From positions 4,484,230 to 4,548,229 of the forward strand of contig CM017573.1 in NCBI GenBank assembly GCA_007844125.1: a stretch of DNA of 64,000 nucleotides. Reading direction: 5' to 3'. Numbering within the stretch: the first letter of the stretch is position 1; each line of letters opens with the position of its first letter. The stretch is from Sinonovacula constricta (taxonomy: Eukaryota; Mollusca; Bivalvia; Cardiida; Solecurtidae). Both the position numbers and the translations under genes were made by a program. Below the pieces are notes generated by a model. The model was not told the DNA's origin, ran no database searches, and saw nothing but the letters and a program-made list of their open reading frames with translations. Positions 26,201-41,200 of this stretch are shown piece after piece.

Positions 26201-29200
26201 ATTGCGGTCTATTGAACATCCCTTAGATTTTGTAACATGTATTAGATATAGGCATGAACTTTACAGAATGGCATTTGAAGTTCAGTTATTAGTCTATCAC
26301 TTTCTCTCCCTCCCTCTCACAGACCTCAGGACGTATATGAAGACCATTTTGCAGGACCTATTCAGACAACTAGTACCTATTAGGTTATTCGAAAGAAAAC
26401 TTTTGTTTCATACCTTCAAATACTACCATTAAACATATTTTGTATTATTCTTTCTTAATTATGTTTAGACAATTTTTCATATATTTCTCAACAGAAGAAA
26501 TTAAAAAAAAATTAAAATGCATTTTTTTTACCTGAAACAACTGCTTATAAAAGTCAGTAGCGTCTAACGCTTATGAATGGCGGTGTGTCCAAGTTACGAT
26601 TTACAGTTGCTTTTTTATTGGGATTTAATTACACAGCCAATATTCCAGATGTTCATCCTACTGCTGAAATTAATAAGTTGCAAGTGGCCAACAAGGACAA
26701 GACATCTGCAGACAAATGATTGGTTATCTCCATCTACACCATATTATACAGTTTTATGTTTATATTAAAATTTATTCTTTTATAAACAGGTAATGACTCA
26801 GAGACAGAAAGTGAATGTTGGCTGCTGTTGGGCAGTGTTGCTTGTTTTGTTTTGGAAATACATCGCAGCAACCAGTTATGATCATTATAGCTATTTTGGT
26901 GGAGGAAGACCCCAAACAAATGTCTGTGTAGAACCACCAGCGCATCACAGATTAGCTGGGAGACCTTCCCACATTAAGTCCTTCGCCCAGAACAGGACTT
27001 GAACCCACGCGTTGATAGGCGCACAGTGTTGTTTGCGATACCGTTCAGATTTATGAGAAAGCTGGATTTCAGAAGCACACAGGATTGACCCTGCATGACA
27101 CTGACTACTTGTGGTCAGTTATTCATGCCTGGGAAGAAGAAGTGTGATTAAAAATGCATGTCTAAGGAGACTAGATGTATCAGTCGTGTCATGATTCATG
27201 TTAACATTAATATTGTTATCTGTTTAATGTTAACATTAATATTGTTATCTGTTTGATGTTAACATTAATATTGTTATCTGTTTGATGTTAACATTAATAT
27301 TGTTATCTGTTTGATGTTAACATTAATATTGTTATCTGTTTGATGTTAACATTAATATTGTTATCTGTTTGATGTTAACATTAGTATTGTTATCTGTTTA
27401 ATGTTAACATTAATATTGTAATCTGTTTGATGGTAACATTAATATTGTTATCTGTTTGATGTTAACATTAATATTGTTATCTGTTTGATGTTAACATTAA
27501 TATTGTTATCTGTTTGATGTTAACATTAATATTGTTATCTGTTTGATGTTAACATTAATATTGTTATCTGTTTGATGTTAACATTAATATTGTTATCTGT
27601 TTGATGTTAACATTAGTATTGTTATCTGTTTAATGTTAACATTAGTATTGTTATCTGTTTGATGTTAACATTAATATTGTTATCTGTTTAATGTTTACAT
27701 TAATATTGTTATCTGTTTGATGTTAACATTAGTATTGTTATCTGTTTGATGTTAACATTAGTATTGTTATCTGTTTGATGTTAACATTAGTATTGTTATC
27801 TGTTTGATGTTAACATTAATATTGTTATCTGTTTGATGTTAACATTAATATTGTTATCTGTTTGATGTTAACATTAATATTGTTATCTGTTTGATGTTAA
27901 CATTAATATTGTTATCTGTTTGATGTTAACATTAATATTGTTATCTGTTTGATGTTAACATTAATATTGTTATCTGTTTGATGTTAACATTAATATTGTT
28001 ATCTGTTTGATGTTAACATTAATATTGTTATCTGTTTGATGTTAACATTAGTATTGTTATCTGTTTGATGTTAACATTAATAGTGTTATCTGTTTGATGT
28101 TAACATTAATATTGTTATCTGTTTGATGTTAACATTAATATTGTTATCTGTTTGATGTTAACATTAATATTGTTATCTGTTTGATGTTAACATTAATATT
28201 GTTATCTGTTTGATGTTAACATTAGTATTGTTATCTGTTTAATGTTAACATTAGTATTGTTATCTGTTTGATGTTAACATTAATATTGTTATCTGTTTAA
28301 TGTTTACATTAATATTGTTATCTGTTTGATGTTAACATTAGTATTGTTATCTGTTTGATGTTAACATTAGTATTGTTATCTGTTTGATGTTAACATTAAT
28401 ATTGTTATCTGTTTGATGTTAACATTAATATTGTTATCTGTTTGATGTTAACATTAATATTGTTATCTGTTTGATGTTAACATTAATATTGTTATCTGTT
28501 TGATGTTAACATTAATATTGTTATCTGTTTGATGTTAACATTAATATTGTTATCTGTTTGATGTTAACATTAATATTGTTATCTGTTTGATGTTAACATT
28601 AATATTGTTATCTGTTTGATGTTAACATTAATATTGTTATCTGTTTGATGTTAACATTAGTATTGTTATCTGTTTGATGTTAACATTAATAGTGTTATCT
28701 GTTTGATGTTAACATTAGTATTGTTATCTGTTTCATGTTAACGTTAATATTGTTATCTGTTTGATGTTAACGTTAATATTGTTATCTGTTTGATGTTAAC
28801 GTTAATATTGTTATCTGTTTGATGTTAACATTAATATTGTTATCTGTTTGATGTTAACATTAATATTGTTATCTGTTTGATGTTAACATTAATATTGTTA
28901 TCTGTTTGATGTTAACATTAATATTGTTATCTGTTTGATGTTAACATTAATATTGTTATCTGTTTGATGTTAACATTAATATTGTTATCTGTTTAATGTT
29001 AACATTAATATTGTTATCTGTTTGATGTTATTATGTAATGCAAGATTTAACAGGAAACAACAAAGATTCAGTTATCTGGAGACAGTACCTACTAGAGTGC
29101 AGACTTCAGGAAACAACAAAGATTCAGTTATCCAGAGACAGTACCTACTAGAGTGTAGACTTCAGGAAACAACAAAGATTCAGTTATCTAGAGACAGTAC

Positions 29201-32200
29201 CTACTATAGTGCAGACTTCAGGAAACAACAAAGATTCAGTTATCTAGAGACAGTACCTACTAGAGTGTAGACTTCAGGAAACAACAAAGATTCAGTTATC
29301 CAGAGACAGTACCTACTAGAGTGTAGACTTCAGGAAACAACAAAGATTCAGTTATCCAGAGACAGTACCTACTAGAGTGTAGACTTCAGGAAACAACAAA
29401 GATTCAGTTATCCAGAGACAGTACCTACTATAGTGCAGACTTCAGGAAACAACAAAGATTCAGTTATCTAGAGACAGTACCTACTAGAGTGCAGACTTCA
29501 GGAAACAACAAAGATTCAGTTATCCAGAGACAGTACCTACTATAGTGCAGACTTCAGGAAACAACAAAGATTCAGTTATCCAGAGACAGTACCTACTATA
29601 GTGCAGACTTCAGGAAACAACAAAGATTCAGTTATCCGGAGACAGTACCTACTATAGTGCAGACTTCAGGAAACAACAAAGATTCAGTTATCTAGAGACA
29701 GTACCTACTAGAGTGTAGACTTCAGGAAACAACAAAGATTCAGTTATCCAGAGACAGTACCTACTATAGTGCAGACTTCAGGAAACAACAAAGATTCAGT
29801 TATCCAGAGACAGTACCTACTAGAGTGCAGACTTCAGGAAACAACAAAGATTCAGTTATCCAGAGACAGTACCTACTATAGTGCAGACTTCAGGAAACAA
29901 CAAAGATTCAGTTATCCAGAGACAGTACCTACTATAGTGCAGACTTCAGGAAACAACAAAGATTCAGTTGTCCAGAGACAGTACCTACTATAGTGCAGAC
30001 TTCAGGAAACAACAAAGATTCAGTTATCTAGAGACAGTACCTACTATAGTGCAGACTTCAGGAAACAACAAAGATTCAGTTATCCAGAGACAGTACCTAC
30101 TAGAGTGCAGACTTCAGGAAACAACAAAGATTCAGTTATCCAGAGACAGTACCTACTATAGTGCAGACTTCAGGAAACAACAAAGATTCAGTTATCTAGA
30201 GACAGTACCTACTAGAGTGTAGACTTCAGGAAACAACAAAGATTCAGTTATCTAGAGACAGTACCTACTAGAGTGCAGACTTCAGGAAACAACAAAGATT
30301 CAGTTATCCAGAGACAGTACCTACTATAGTGCAGACTTCAGGAAACAACAAAGATTCAGTTATCCAGAGACAGTACCTACTATAGTGCAGACTTCAGGAA
30401 ACAACAAAGATTCAGTTATCCAGAGACAGTACCTACTATAGTGCAGACTTCAAATAGCATGCAATCTTCATTAGCAAACAGATACTAAAGTTCCAACAAC
30501 AGAACTTCGATTGATTAATGTGTTTACATGTATTTTAACTAGCAAACAAACAGCTCTGGGTAGTTGTTTAATTAATTACCTCCCTTTATGATCCACCTGG
30601 TTAATGGTCATTTTACGAATATTATATGATTACCTTGAGAGCCACTTTCAATACAGATAAACACAGACACAAACAGACACATTGCATCGGTACTTTGGGC
30701 GTTGGCAACTAAAGGTAAATCTTACCTCCTGTCTGGACCTAGTCACCCCCATCTTACTTTCACTTAACTTGCTCTCACTCTCTGTTGAAATCATTGCCAT
30801 ATTGTTAACTGTAGGGTAAATTATAAGATTACTGTTGTTTCTATTAGAATAAAACATAAAGTTTTATACTTAAGGCTTTTTATTTCTTACCCAGACACTT
30901 TTAAAAATAAATTGACTCACTTAAAAATTAAAACATAAACTTCAAGTAAAATAACAATGAGCCAAATGTTAAGTTAGTAATGGTGAATCCAGGGAAGCAG
31001 GATAGTTAAAGATCCATCCTTAGCTTTCAGCAGCAAATTGTTTATTTACCAACATATATACATATTTAAACCATTTAATATATTAACATATTTTCGATTG
31101 TAGTTCACATTATTTTAACCTGATAGATTTTTGTATTTTTTCTATATATTTTACTCACATAGTTTAGTTTTAACTGATTATTCTTTATTCACATTAAACT
31201 TTTTGTATTTGGCACCATATAACCTGTTAAGTGTCGGTGTGGCGTAAAACCCAAATAAATAAATAAATATCTTTCAGCAATAATAAATGTTGACTGTTTA
31301 GTTGAAATCAAAAAAGTTTCAATGTGAAGTTATTACCTCAATAACTCGATAATGCAATATCAAAATGTTACAAAAAATAACAAGTTGGAAATCTTATCTC
31401 ACATGGGTAAAGCACATAAATTGTATTCCTACTCAGCTGGGGATTTATCAGTTTATATATGAATATAGTTAAAAATGATGTAGAAATATTTTCAATTGCA
31501 ACATTTTATTTAAAGTACAAAACATCACTGAAATGAATAATAAATACTAAGAATAATTATACAGAGAGTGAAGAGAAATGGTGTGAAACTGCATGCCATT
31601 GTCTGAAGTTTATCATTAAACATCCAAAGGATGATGTCATTTCATTCTGCCATTGAACAACATTTTGTGACATTAAAAAGCTAACTGTAACACTGTATGC
31701 ATTATTGGCTTGAAAGTGTCTTTGTTTTCTTTCTTAACCCTTGAGCTCATGCCTAGCCATTTTACACCTTTGTAAAGCATTCACAATTATTCCTTTTATC
31801 TTCAGCTGCATCAACACAACTAAGGCTTCATTTGTAGACTAGTTTAATCTAGGTATATTATTATATGCCTAAAATGCATGTGTTTAAAATTATTTAAAAC
31901 TGTTTCAAAGAAACTCAACAATACCAAGTGAATTTTTAAAACTTCATACATTTACTATGAAATAAAGGGTTAAATCGTTATTAAAATATAACAACATGTT
32001 CAGTATTAATAAAACCTTATTATTTAAACACACAAGCTAAATTAAAATTGTTTTGCCAATGTTATGTTACAGGCTATTATGTGATTACACATAAAATTAT
32101 AGACAAATACTTAAAAAATATTGTTTTGTGGACATTGTTTTTTATGTGGATTTAATATTAAAAACATGTTTGATAATTTTTGTTAAGGAAAAGAAATAAT

Positions 32201-35200
32201 ACAGGAACAATAATGATTTAACAGGAATGTTTCTATTTTCTGGGATTGTTATGAAGGAAATACTACAAAATGTTGATAATTAATAGGAGAATGCTATTAC
32301 CAGAAAGTGATTGCTTCCTATTTGATATTGAGCAAGAATTAGTAAGTGAATGTTTCCAATTTGATATTGAGCTAGAATTAGTAAGTGATTGTTTCCAATT
32401 TGATATTGAGCTAGAATTAGTAAGTGAATGTTTCCAATTTGATATTGAGCTAGAATTAGTAAGTGATTGTTTCCAATTTGATAATGAGCAAGAATTAGTA
32501 AGTGAATGATTCCAATTTGATAATGAGCTAGAATTAGTAAGTGAATGATTCCAATTTGATAATGAGCAAGAATTAACAACAATTTACATAACAAAGGTCT
32601 GAACAAGCTGTACTCTATTTTAAGAAATACTAGCGTTCATTACCATTATCCAAATATCAGAATCTGTTTTGGCAATAGTCAAAATGGTTATGTCAATAAA
32701 AGTTTGAATTGAATTGTTAATAATAGGTAAAATCCTAGATAAAAAGAAGCAAAAGACTGCTTTGATATGATGCCTTTAAACAGAACAGAACAGAGTTTAT
32801 TCATTAGACTTGTACATACATACATTGCCTTTAAAGGGGGTAATATATTATCTAGGTATGCTGGGAATCATTTATATCTACATAAACAACAAATGGACCA
32901 ATTATCTAAACTAGCAGTCGACATAAAACTATGATCAGAAGAAATAGCATTATAGTTATAACACTGAACAAGAGGGCCCTGATGGACATATAATTCTCAT
33001 CTGAGTGCTGAAGTAATAGATGAACAACGACTATTATCTATGTTTAAACAGAATATCAGTTCACAATCAACATTTGGACAATCAATATCAATTTGACAAG
33101 AAGACTTTCTTTGTTTTCCAAAATAGCCATATTTAGCAAATAGCAACACCCCTGCCAGCTAATATTTTTTTTTAACATTCTTAAAAGAGCACCACCAAGG
33201 CATAATGAACAACAAATATCAAGGCTCAAGCTCTTTAAGTTTCTTACATATATTTATGCTATATAATCAACTATTCTATGCCCATTTTGGTCACATTTTT
33301 TTTAACAGATCAACTTCTTTAAACAATCTTGATACAGGGCCATCCAGGAAACAGGTTACGAAATCTCAGGGCTCTAGCTTACGTAGTTTCTGACAAGAAT
33401 GTTTTCAAAGTTTTCCTTTGTAGTCCTATTTGAAAAATGGACATGCCACTGCTGGCTATATTTTATGCTAGATTCATTTTTTTTAAAAACATTTATCCCC
33501 CCCTGCCTGCTGAAGCATCTGAGGAAGTTTTGCTGATTTTTAGGGCAGATGTTTCAGAGGAGATGCTGTTTAAAGAATGTTTATGGACATATGATACATA
33601 ATGGTGGATGGAGACATCACAATAGCTCACCCTTAGATGAGCAAAAAACTCAGATAAAACAGTACAGTCCACAGTGCATAACATTAGCAAATTCCAGAAT
33701 GAAACAAAGAATGTCTATTTCTAATTTCTAACACAAACTGAAAATAAATTAAATGGTACATCAGGTTATTTTTCAAAGGTTTTAAAAACCCTTAAGATTT
33801 TAAACCATTTTTAAGGTGTCTCTAGGAGGATTAGAGAACACAAGCTTATGGTAAGTTATCATTCCTCGCCCATTTTATCTGCAAAATTTTCCTTACCTCT
33901 GCCACTTTTTCAAACTCTGGCTTGAAGACTTGGCAATGACCACACCATGGTGCATAGAAGTCAAGGATCCATGCTTCTTGTCCAGACACTATATTGTTCT
34001 TAAATTTCTGCCACGTTATTGTTTCCACCTTACTAGGAAGGAAGTCAAACGCCCAGGCTCGTAGACTTTCTGCATCTCTGTGCCATCCGGTGTATACACT
34101 GGATGAAATTTATATGAAAATTATAAACTGGATAGAAAGATGAAAGATAAAACATAAAACATATGTAAAATCTTGTTTTGACATAAGTTAAAATGTACTA
34201 TTTGTAAGAGGTATGTAAATTGTGTTATGTAATATTTAATACCACCTTTTGAAATCAACCGTCACAAAGACATTATTTCTAAAAATAGAAGCTTTATAAA
34301 ACAAAATCACATGATGCTTATTACAAAACAGCAAAAGAATTTACTTTTCAGATCAAAGGAGAAACTAGTTTTTACTATAACTAAAAACACATGTGAACTC
34401 TCCCACTTTTGGAGGGAGACTCCCACTTTTAAGGTTCAGGATTCTTTGAAAATGAGGGGTGTTTTACACATTTTCAGAAATCTCCCTACTTGAAAACAAA
34501 TATCTTCCTTTGTTGTTTATATGAAAATAACAAATCACCCACTTTGCAAGAAAAAATCTCCCACTTTGGTTTCAGAGAAAGATCACTTGAATGGTAAAGA
34601 AGATGAACATGTTCCTCATTTTTGTTCTCTAATTCCAGACATAAAGCAGATGGTGTCTTAAAGACAATACAATTTAAGACACCATCTGCTTTATGTCAAG
34701 AAAGAAAGAACGCTTAAATTTGAAACAGTTATATATTATCTGCTCAATCTTTTTTTCTGAAAAAAACACATCTTCTAAGCAAAGTTTTTTTAATCTCTAT
34801 TTATACAAATGTTAACGATACAAATACCATGTCAAATGTTTAATGCTCGTTATTGTAATTTATTACCACAATAAAGGGAATGAAAATGACAAATTATAGA
34901 CTAATTATACATATAACTGTTATATATTTAGTCAGTACTTTTGTTGCTTTTATGAAATATGGCTTATAGCTAAAGGAGATCTTATATGTACAAGAATATG
35001 TAATGGTAAAAATAGAAATAAAGGTTGGGTAGGGTGTTATGTTCTATATACCCTATTAACCAAACAAATCTAAACCTAACCCCACACTAATCAATAACTG
35101 ATAAAGAACAACCCTCTTTAAAACTCCCTAACAACATTTTCTAACCCTACAACTGCAGGTTCATAAGGCTGGGCAGGCAGACAGATGGCAGACAAAGTGC

Positions 35201-38200
35201 CAAGTACATGATGTCTTAAAAAATAAAGAATATGAAGATACCAACCTAGAAGTGAGATATTTTATTTTTTTATTATTTGAAATGCAGAAAATAGAATGAC
35301 CTACTGGTATGATCCCCCATGTGTGTTGGCTGGGTAGAGACGAAGGTTTGGGTAGGACTGAACCTGTTGCCGGCTACACAGACTCTGGTGTTCCTGACAG
35401 TCTACCATTGCAACATACACTCCTTTAGTTTCCTTCAGCAACTGAAATCATAAAAAATGTTATTACCAAAATGAAATACAAGTTAAGACTAAACCAGAGG
35501 TTTTCAGGAAAGCATGCAAAACTTCTTTTTCATGTTTTCTTTTCCTGTTACATTGCTACTACACAATAATTATCTTATAGGAGATGTCCAGCTATTTATT
35601 GGTGGATCCCAGACTTATGTCTGGGTAGAACCACAGGAAAACTGCAGGTAAGCTGAAAAACCTTCCTGACAAGAACTCAAAGCAATTCCGTGAGGGGCTG
35701 AGGTGCTAAAAGTTGAAGATGATCGACCATAGTCAACCTTCTCAATTATGCAAGTGTTTGATAGTATGATGTAAGGTGTAAGGGTAAATATTCCATTGTA
35801 ACTACATACATACACCATTGATTTCTCAGCCAGAAAAACTTTGTTCTCATGAATATATTCAAGAAGCATTTGACTGACTCTGTCTCCAATAAAAATTTAG
35901 CCAATGAAATGATTACACTTTGTAAACACAGGTTAGTGCGGCCAACTTGACAATCACAAGTTTGTTTTAAACATTAATTGAAGAGTAGAATCGATAAAAT
36001 GTGCATTTTCATTGGACCATTGGTTGCTATGAATATTCATAAAAAGGAACTTTTACCAGCTTAATATCCCATGGCCACCATGGAGAGGAGTGGTATGAGT
36101 GGACGTGGGTTCCAACAATGGTAAAAACATTAATATTTTCAAAGTAGAACCACCGAATCCAAAATGAAAGTATCAAACCTAATATATTAGCAAGTATGAT
36201 CAATAGGAAGACACATGTGAAGTTCGACTTCAATGTATTCAATATTTATTGGCATGACAGCTCTCCTAACTCAAGAAACACAAAACAAACATTATCCTTA
36301 AATGAGGCCATTATTCAACCTTTAAATGTCAACAACCTGCAGTAAAAACTTTATACATGATAGCATGTGCAGTAAACAACCTTTGTTTGTTTGATGAGTT
36401 TTTTGTCCCACAAACAATATTTCAGTTATCTGGAGATGGTGTCCACTTGAAGCAGATATAGTGCTGCCTTCACTGTGTATAGCACACCATGAACACCTGG
36501 CATGATACCACACCCAGTCACATTATCCTGACATTGGGCCAACCAGTCATTGAACTACCCTTATATTTGCTTGTGCTTTACAAAGGGAGGTATACGACTA
36601 CCATTTTTAATGACACTGGTATTTTGCGGCCGGGATCGAACCCGGGGCCTGTTGTACATGGAGCCGGTGCTCTACCGACTGCTCTACCAGGTCCAGTCTA
36701 ACAACCTTTGTAATGTATGATCAAACTTGTAAACTCAAATGAACCTCAGTTTAACGGCATTAACCATTTTCAACTGTCAAAAAAACCCTCTTAATGTTCA
36801 AGGTCAAATTAACTTAATTATGTGTTGCCCTCTTTGAAGGACATATGGATCAAAACTGAAAATGAGACCATCTTTATGTAGTAAAATATCTTTTGTCATG
36901 AATCAATAATAAAAACAAGAAAAAGAAATGATTCCTATTATCTCCCAGATAGATTTATGCAAATAACCAGAATAAACCAAAAATCAATACATTAGACAGA
37001 CACTACGTCAAATTTTAATGAGCTGCCACCGTTTGCCTTGAAAAATTCTTCAGTCGGTACAACTGTATCTATGAAAATATTGGTTTGTCCTTTTCAATTA
37101 AATGACTGAGCCAGAGAGATGTATTTAACATATACCAAAGAAACCCTTATTAAGTTACAGTGACCTGACCAGAATTAGTCCCAAAAGCAATCAAAAGCTT
37201 CCTTATCTGATTAGGATGCTAAACATGTGTATTAAATTAAGCAAAATTATTAAATAACTTTATGTTATTAGGCCTATAAAAAACACCTGCCAAGTTTAAT
37301 AGCCTGACAGACTGCTTTAAAATAGTGCCAATAAAAACGTAACTTTTTTGGTCCTGGGCCAAAAGTGACATTGATACACAACCCGCATTTAAAGTAATTT
37401 GATAGGCTAATAAGGCAGGGCCTAAAAATGATATAGGTTTAAGCAAGAAGCTCTGGGAAATGGCTGTTATTTTGTTTTATCTCGGTCTATGTGTAGACGC
37501 AGACAAGTTGCATAAATTTATTAAACAAAATATTCTCAGTTTTCAAACATTCAATGCATGAATTGGTAGTGTTTAACAGAATGTGTTATTTTACAACGTG
37601 TAGATTTCACAAAAATACAAACAAGCATTTTCTTGACTTGGATTAAAAACTAACTAAGAATTAAATGTGAAATGTTATAAGTACATGTAGTTATATAAAA
37701 AAATTGTCAAGAAAAAATAAGTGAAATGATAACAGGGTCAATAACAAATCACTTATTTATTAACATATAATATATTATGTCAATTTTAATTACCATGACC
37801 AAGATTTTTGTTTAAAATCATAATAAAAAAGAACAAAGATACAAGAGTATCTTTAATATGAACAGAAAATCTTCCCTTCAATTGTATGGAATAAGCAATA
37901 GTTTTTGTCTGTTTGTGTAGGCCTTGGTATGTATGTCCAACATGTATGTAAGTATGTAAAGTTTCTAATAGAATGCCACAGATAAATAACTGGAATTTAG
38001 TTATTTAGATAAACAGAAATTTTTGCTCAAATGGCATCATCAAAATTATGGAAAAATCAGATCATATGTATCTTTTCTGCACAAATAAACATAACAAAAC
38101 AATTCTAATCAATACATTTCTGTTTTCAGACAGTATTATATGTGCAGTATACATGAAGGCTTTTGTGTGTAAATGTATCTAAGGAGAAAACTAAAACAAT

Positions 38201-41200
38201 AATTACGATAAATGTCAACATAAACATTTGATTGCAGGACAAATTACATTCTGATATTCTTCTCCTGCCCCAGCTAACTCTACAATGTGCAATTTATTGT
38301 AAACTTGTTGATTTTACTTCTGATAATAATGTACTTATTTATCAAATCAGAGGTTTGTCATCAGACACTTTGATTTTATAATTATTCTCTGAAATAAAAT
38401 ATCACAGCATTTATGACAAAATAAAAAAAGTATTTTTTTAAAAGGATATTTTGAAATGCTTTAATCAGATTTTCTCAATTTATTTATTTCTCTGGTATTG
38501 TCAATTTATAAGCTCATTTAATGGCTGTCTTCTCATACTTTATGACTACGTTGCACATTATACCAACTACATTTCTGAATGTTATGATAACATTTCCTGT
38601 TTGCTTTATTGAACTCATGCCAAGGAAACAAGAGCTTGTCGAACGGAATGATGCTCCCCGAATAGGTTTTGAACACAGAGAAGTAGTTGTAGTTTCAGAG
38701 TTATGTCCTGGACAAAGTTCGCAGTGGAAAAAATAAAACAAGAGGGCCATGATGGCCCTTAATCGCTCACCTGATGAAACAGGCTTTACGTAGGCTCAAA
38801 TCTGGCATTAAGTAATTAAGAGTAATTTACTTAAGAAAACTTTGGTGAAGATTGGACCATTAGTGTGGCCACTGGGTTGATAACATTTTCTAGAATTTTA
38901 CCAAGTAACCTACTGAATCCACATGACTTACTTCAAAACATATGTAAGATTTCATACTGGCAAACATGATGGTCAAGTTTGGTGAAGACTGGGCCATCAA
39001 TGTAGCCTCTTAAGTGTTTTCACAAGCTTTTTCTAAAATTTGACCTAGTGACCTACTTTATGACCCCATGAGACCCAATAACGAACTCATCCAAGATTTC
39101 ATGTAGACAAACATTATGACCAAGTTTGATGAAGATTGGCCTATAAGTGTGTTTACAAGCTTTTTCTAAGATTTGACCTTGTGACCTACTTTTTGACCCC
39201 ACGTGACCCAGTTACGAACTCATCTGAGATTTCATGGAGACAAACATTCTGACCAAGTTTGGTGAAGATTGGACTATAAATGTGGCCTCTAGTGTGTTCA
39301 CAAGCCTTTTCTAAGATTTGACCTAGTGACCTACTTTTTGACCCCACGTGACCCAGTTACGAACTCATCCAAGATTTCATGCAGACAAACATTCTGACCA
39401 AGTTTGGTGAAGATTGGGATATAAATGTGGCCTCTAGTGTGTTCACAAGCTTTTTCTAAGATTTGACCTAGTGACCTTCTTTTTGACCCCACGTGACCCA
39501 GTTACGAACTCATCCAAGATTTCATGCAGACAAACATTCTGACCAAGTTTGGTGAAGATTGGGCAATAAATGTGGTCTCTAGTGTGTTCACAAGTTTTTC
39601 CTAAAATTTGACCTCGTGACCTACTTTTTGACCCCAGGTGACCCAATAATGAACTCATCCAAGATTTCATGCAGACAAACATTCTGACCAAGTCTGATGA
39701 AGATTGGATAAAAATTGTGGCCTCTAGTGTGTTCACAAGGTAAATGTTGACGACGGACGCCGGACGAAGCGGTATCACAAAAGCTCCCCTAGAGCACGTT
39801 GTGCTCAGGTGAGCTAAAAAGGGCAATAACTCCAAAATTAGGTAAGGCATGGTTACAGTTCTTATGCACTGCACTTCTACTCGAGATCTATCTACCTACA
39901 AAGTTTCTTGTGGATATATCTTGTAGTTTCAGAGTAATGTCCTGGACAAAGTTCAAAGTGTAAAAATGAAAAGGGGCAATAACTCCAAAAAAGGGCAAAG
40001 CAGAGTTACAGTTCTTATGCAATGCACTTCTACTCAATGAGATCTATTTGCCTACAAAGTTTCTTGTTGATATCTCTTGTAGTTTCAGAGTTATGTCCTA
40101 GACAAAGTTTAGTGTAAAAATGAAAAGGGGCAATAACTCCAAAATTAGGCAAGGCAGAGTTATGGTTCATATGCACAGCACTTCTGCTCAATAAGTTCTA
40201 TCTGCCTACAAAGTTCCTTGTTGATACCTCTTGTAGTTTCAGAGTTATGTCATGGACAGACGAACAAAGTGGCGACTATATGCTCTCTATTCGAGGAGCA
40301 TGATAAACCGAGAAGAAGATATACAAGTTGATGCTTCCTTTGTTAAAATTGGAAGATATCTATTGGTTTAACTTTTGTCTCTAGGTGTTAGTGTTTGTTT
40401 CTTTGGTTATTGGGTTTATTGTCCCACCAACACTATTTCAGTTATCTGGAGATGATGTTCTCTTGAAGGAGATATAGTACTGCCTTCACTGTGTATTGTG
40501 GTGTAACGGGGCTCGAGTAGAAAATGACAACTTTCTGCCAAATACAATTTTATAAACAATTTAATTTAGTATTTACAAGTCTAACAAGAGTACAGCTTAA
40601 GAACCTCTTTGGGTCTCATCCAAATCACTACTCTCTTTTGCCCAGCAGCCCTAATATATACTCTAACTTCACATCTCTTTTTCCCAGCAGCCCTAATATA
40701 TACTCTAACTTCACATCTCTTTTGCCCAGCAGCCCTAATATATACTCTAACTTCATATCTCTTTTGCCCAGCAGCCCTAATATATACTCTAACTTCACAT
40801 CTCTTTTGCTAATTGGGTCGCCTACACCTATTATTTTCTGATATCGGTATTAATTAAAACTAAAAGTAGTATTTTTATTGTTAATCGTTTCTTGACCAGC
40901 ACTGTGTCCCAGGATTTCTTCCTATGTTTTGAGACATAAATTAATCACGGTCTGAATCAGGTCATGTTGTGGGTCATTACTGTTGTTCGCCTTAGTTTTG
41001 TCGTGCATCATAGTATATTTCCTTGTTTTGATTATTAATCATGTCATTCTTTGTCCTATTCTTAATTAACTTTTTGCACTTAGCTTATGTAAACGATGTA
41101 ATGTCTTCAACTAAACAATTATTATTTAACTAACCAATTATTATCTAACTGAAAACTACTAACACATTTATTATTTACTTGAAAACTAAATAATACCACA

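Noticed and set aside
40626..40812. Telomere-like CCCTAA motif
   Set aside because: CCCTAA occurs once per 42-bp unit within unrelated sequence and is not tandem.
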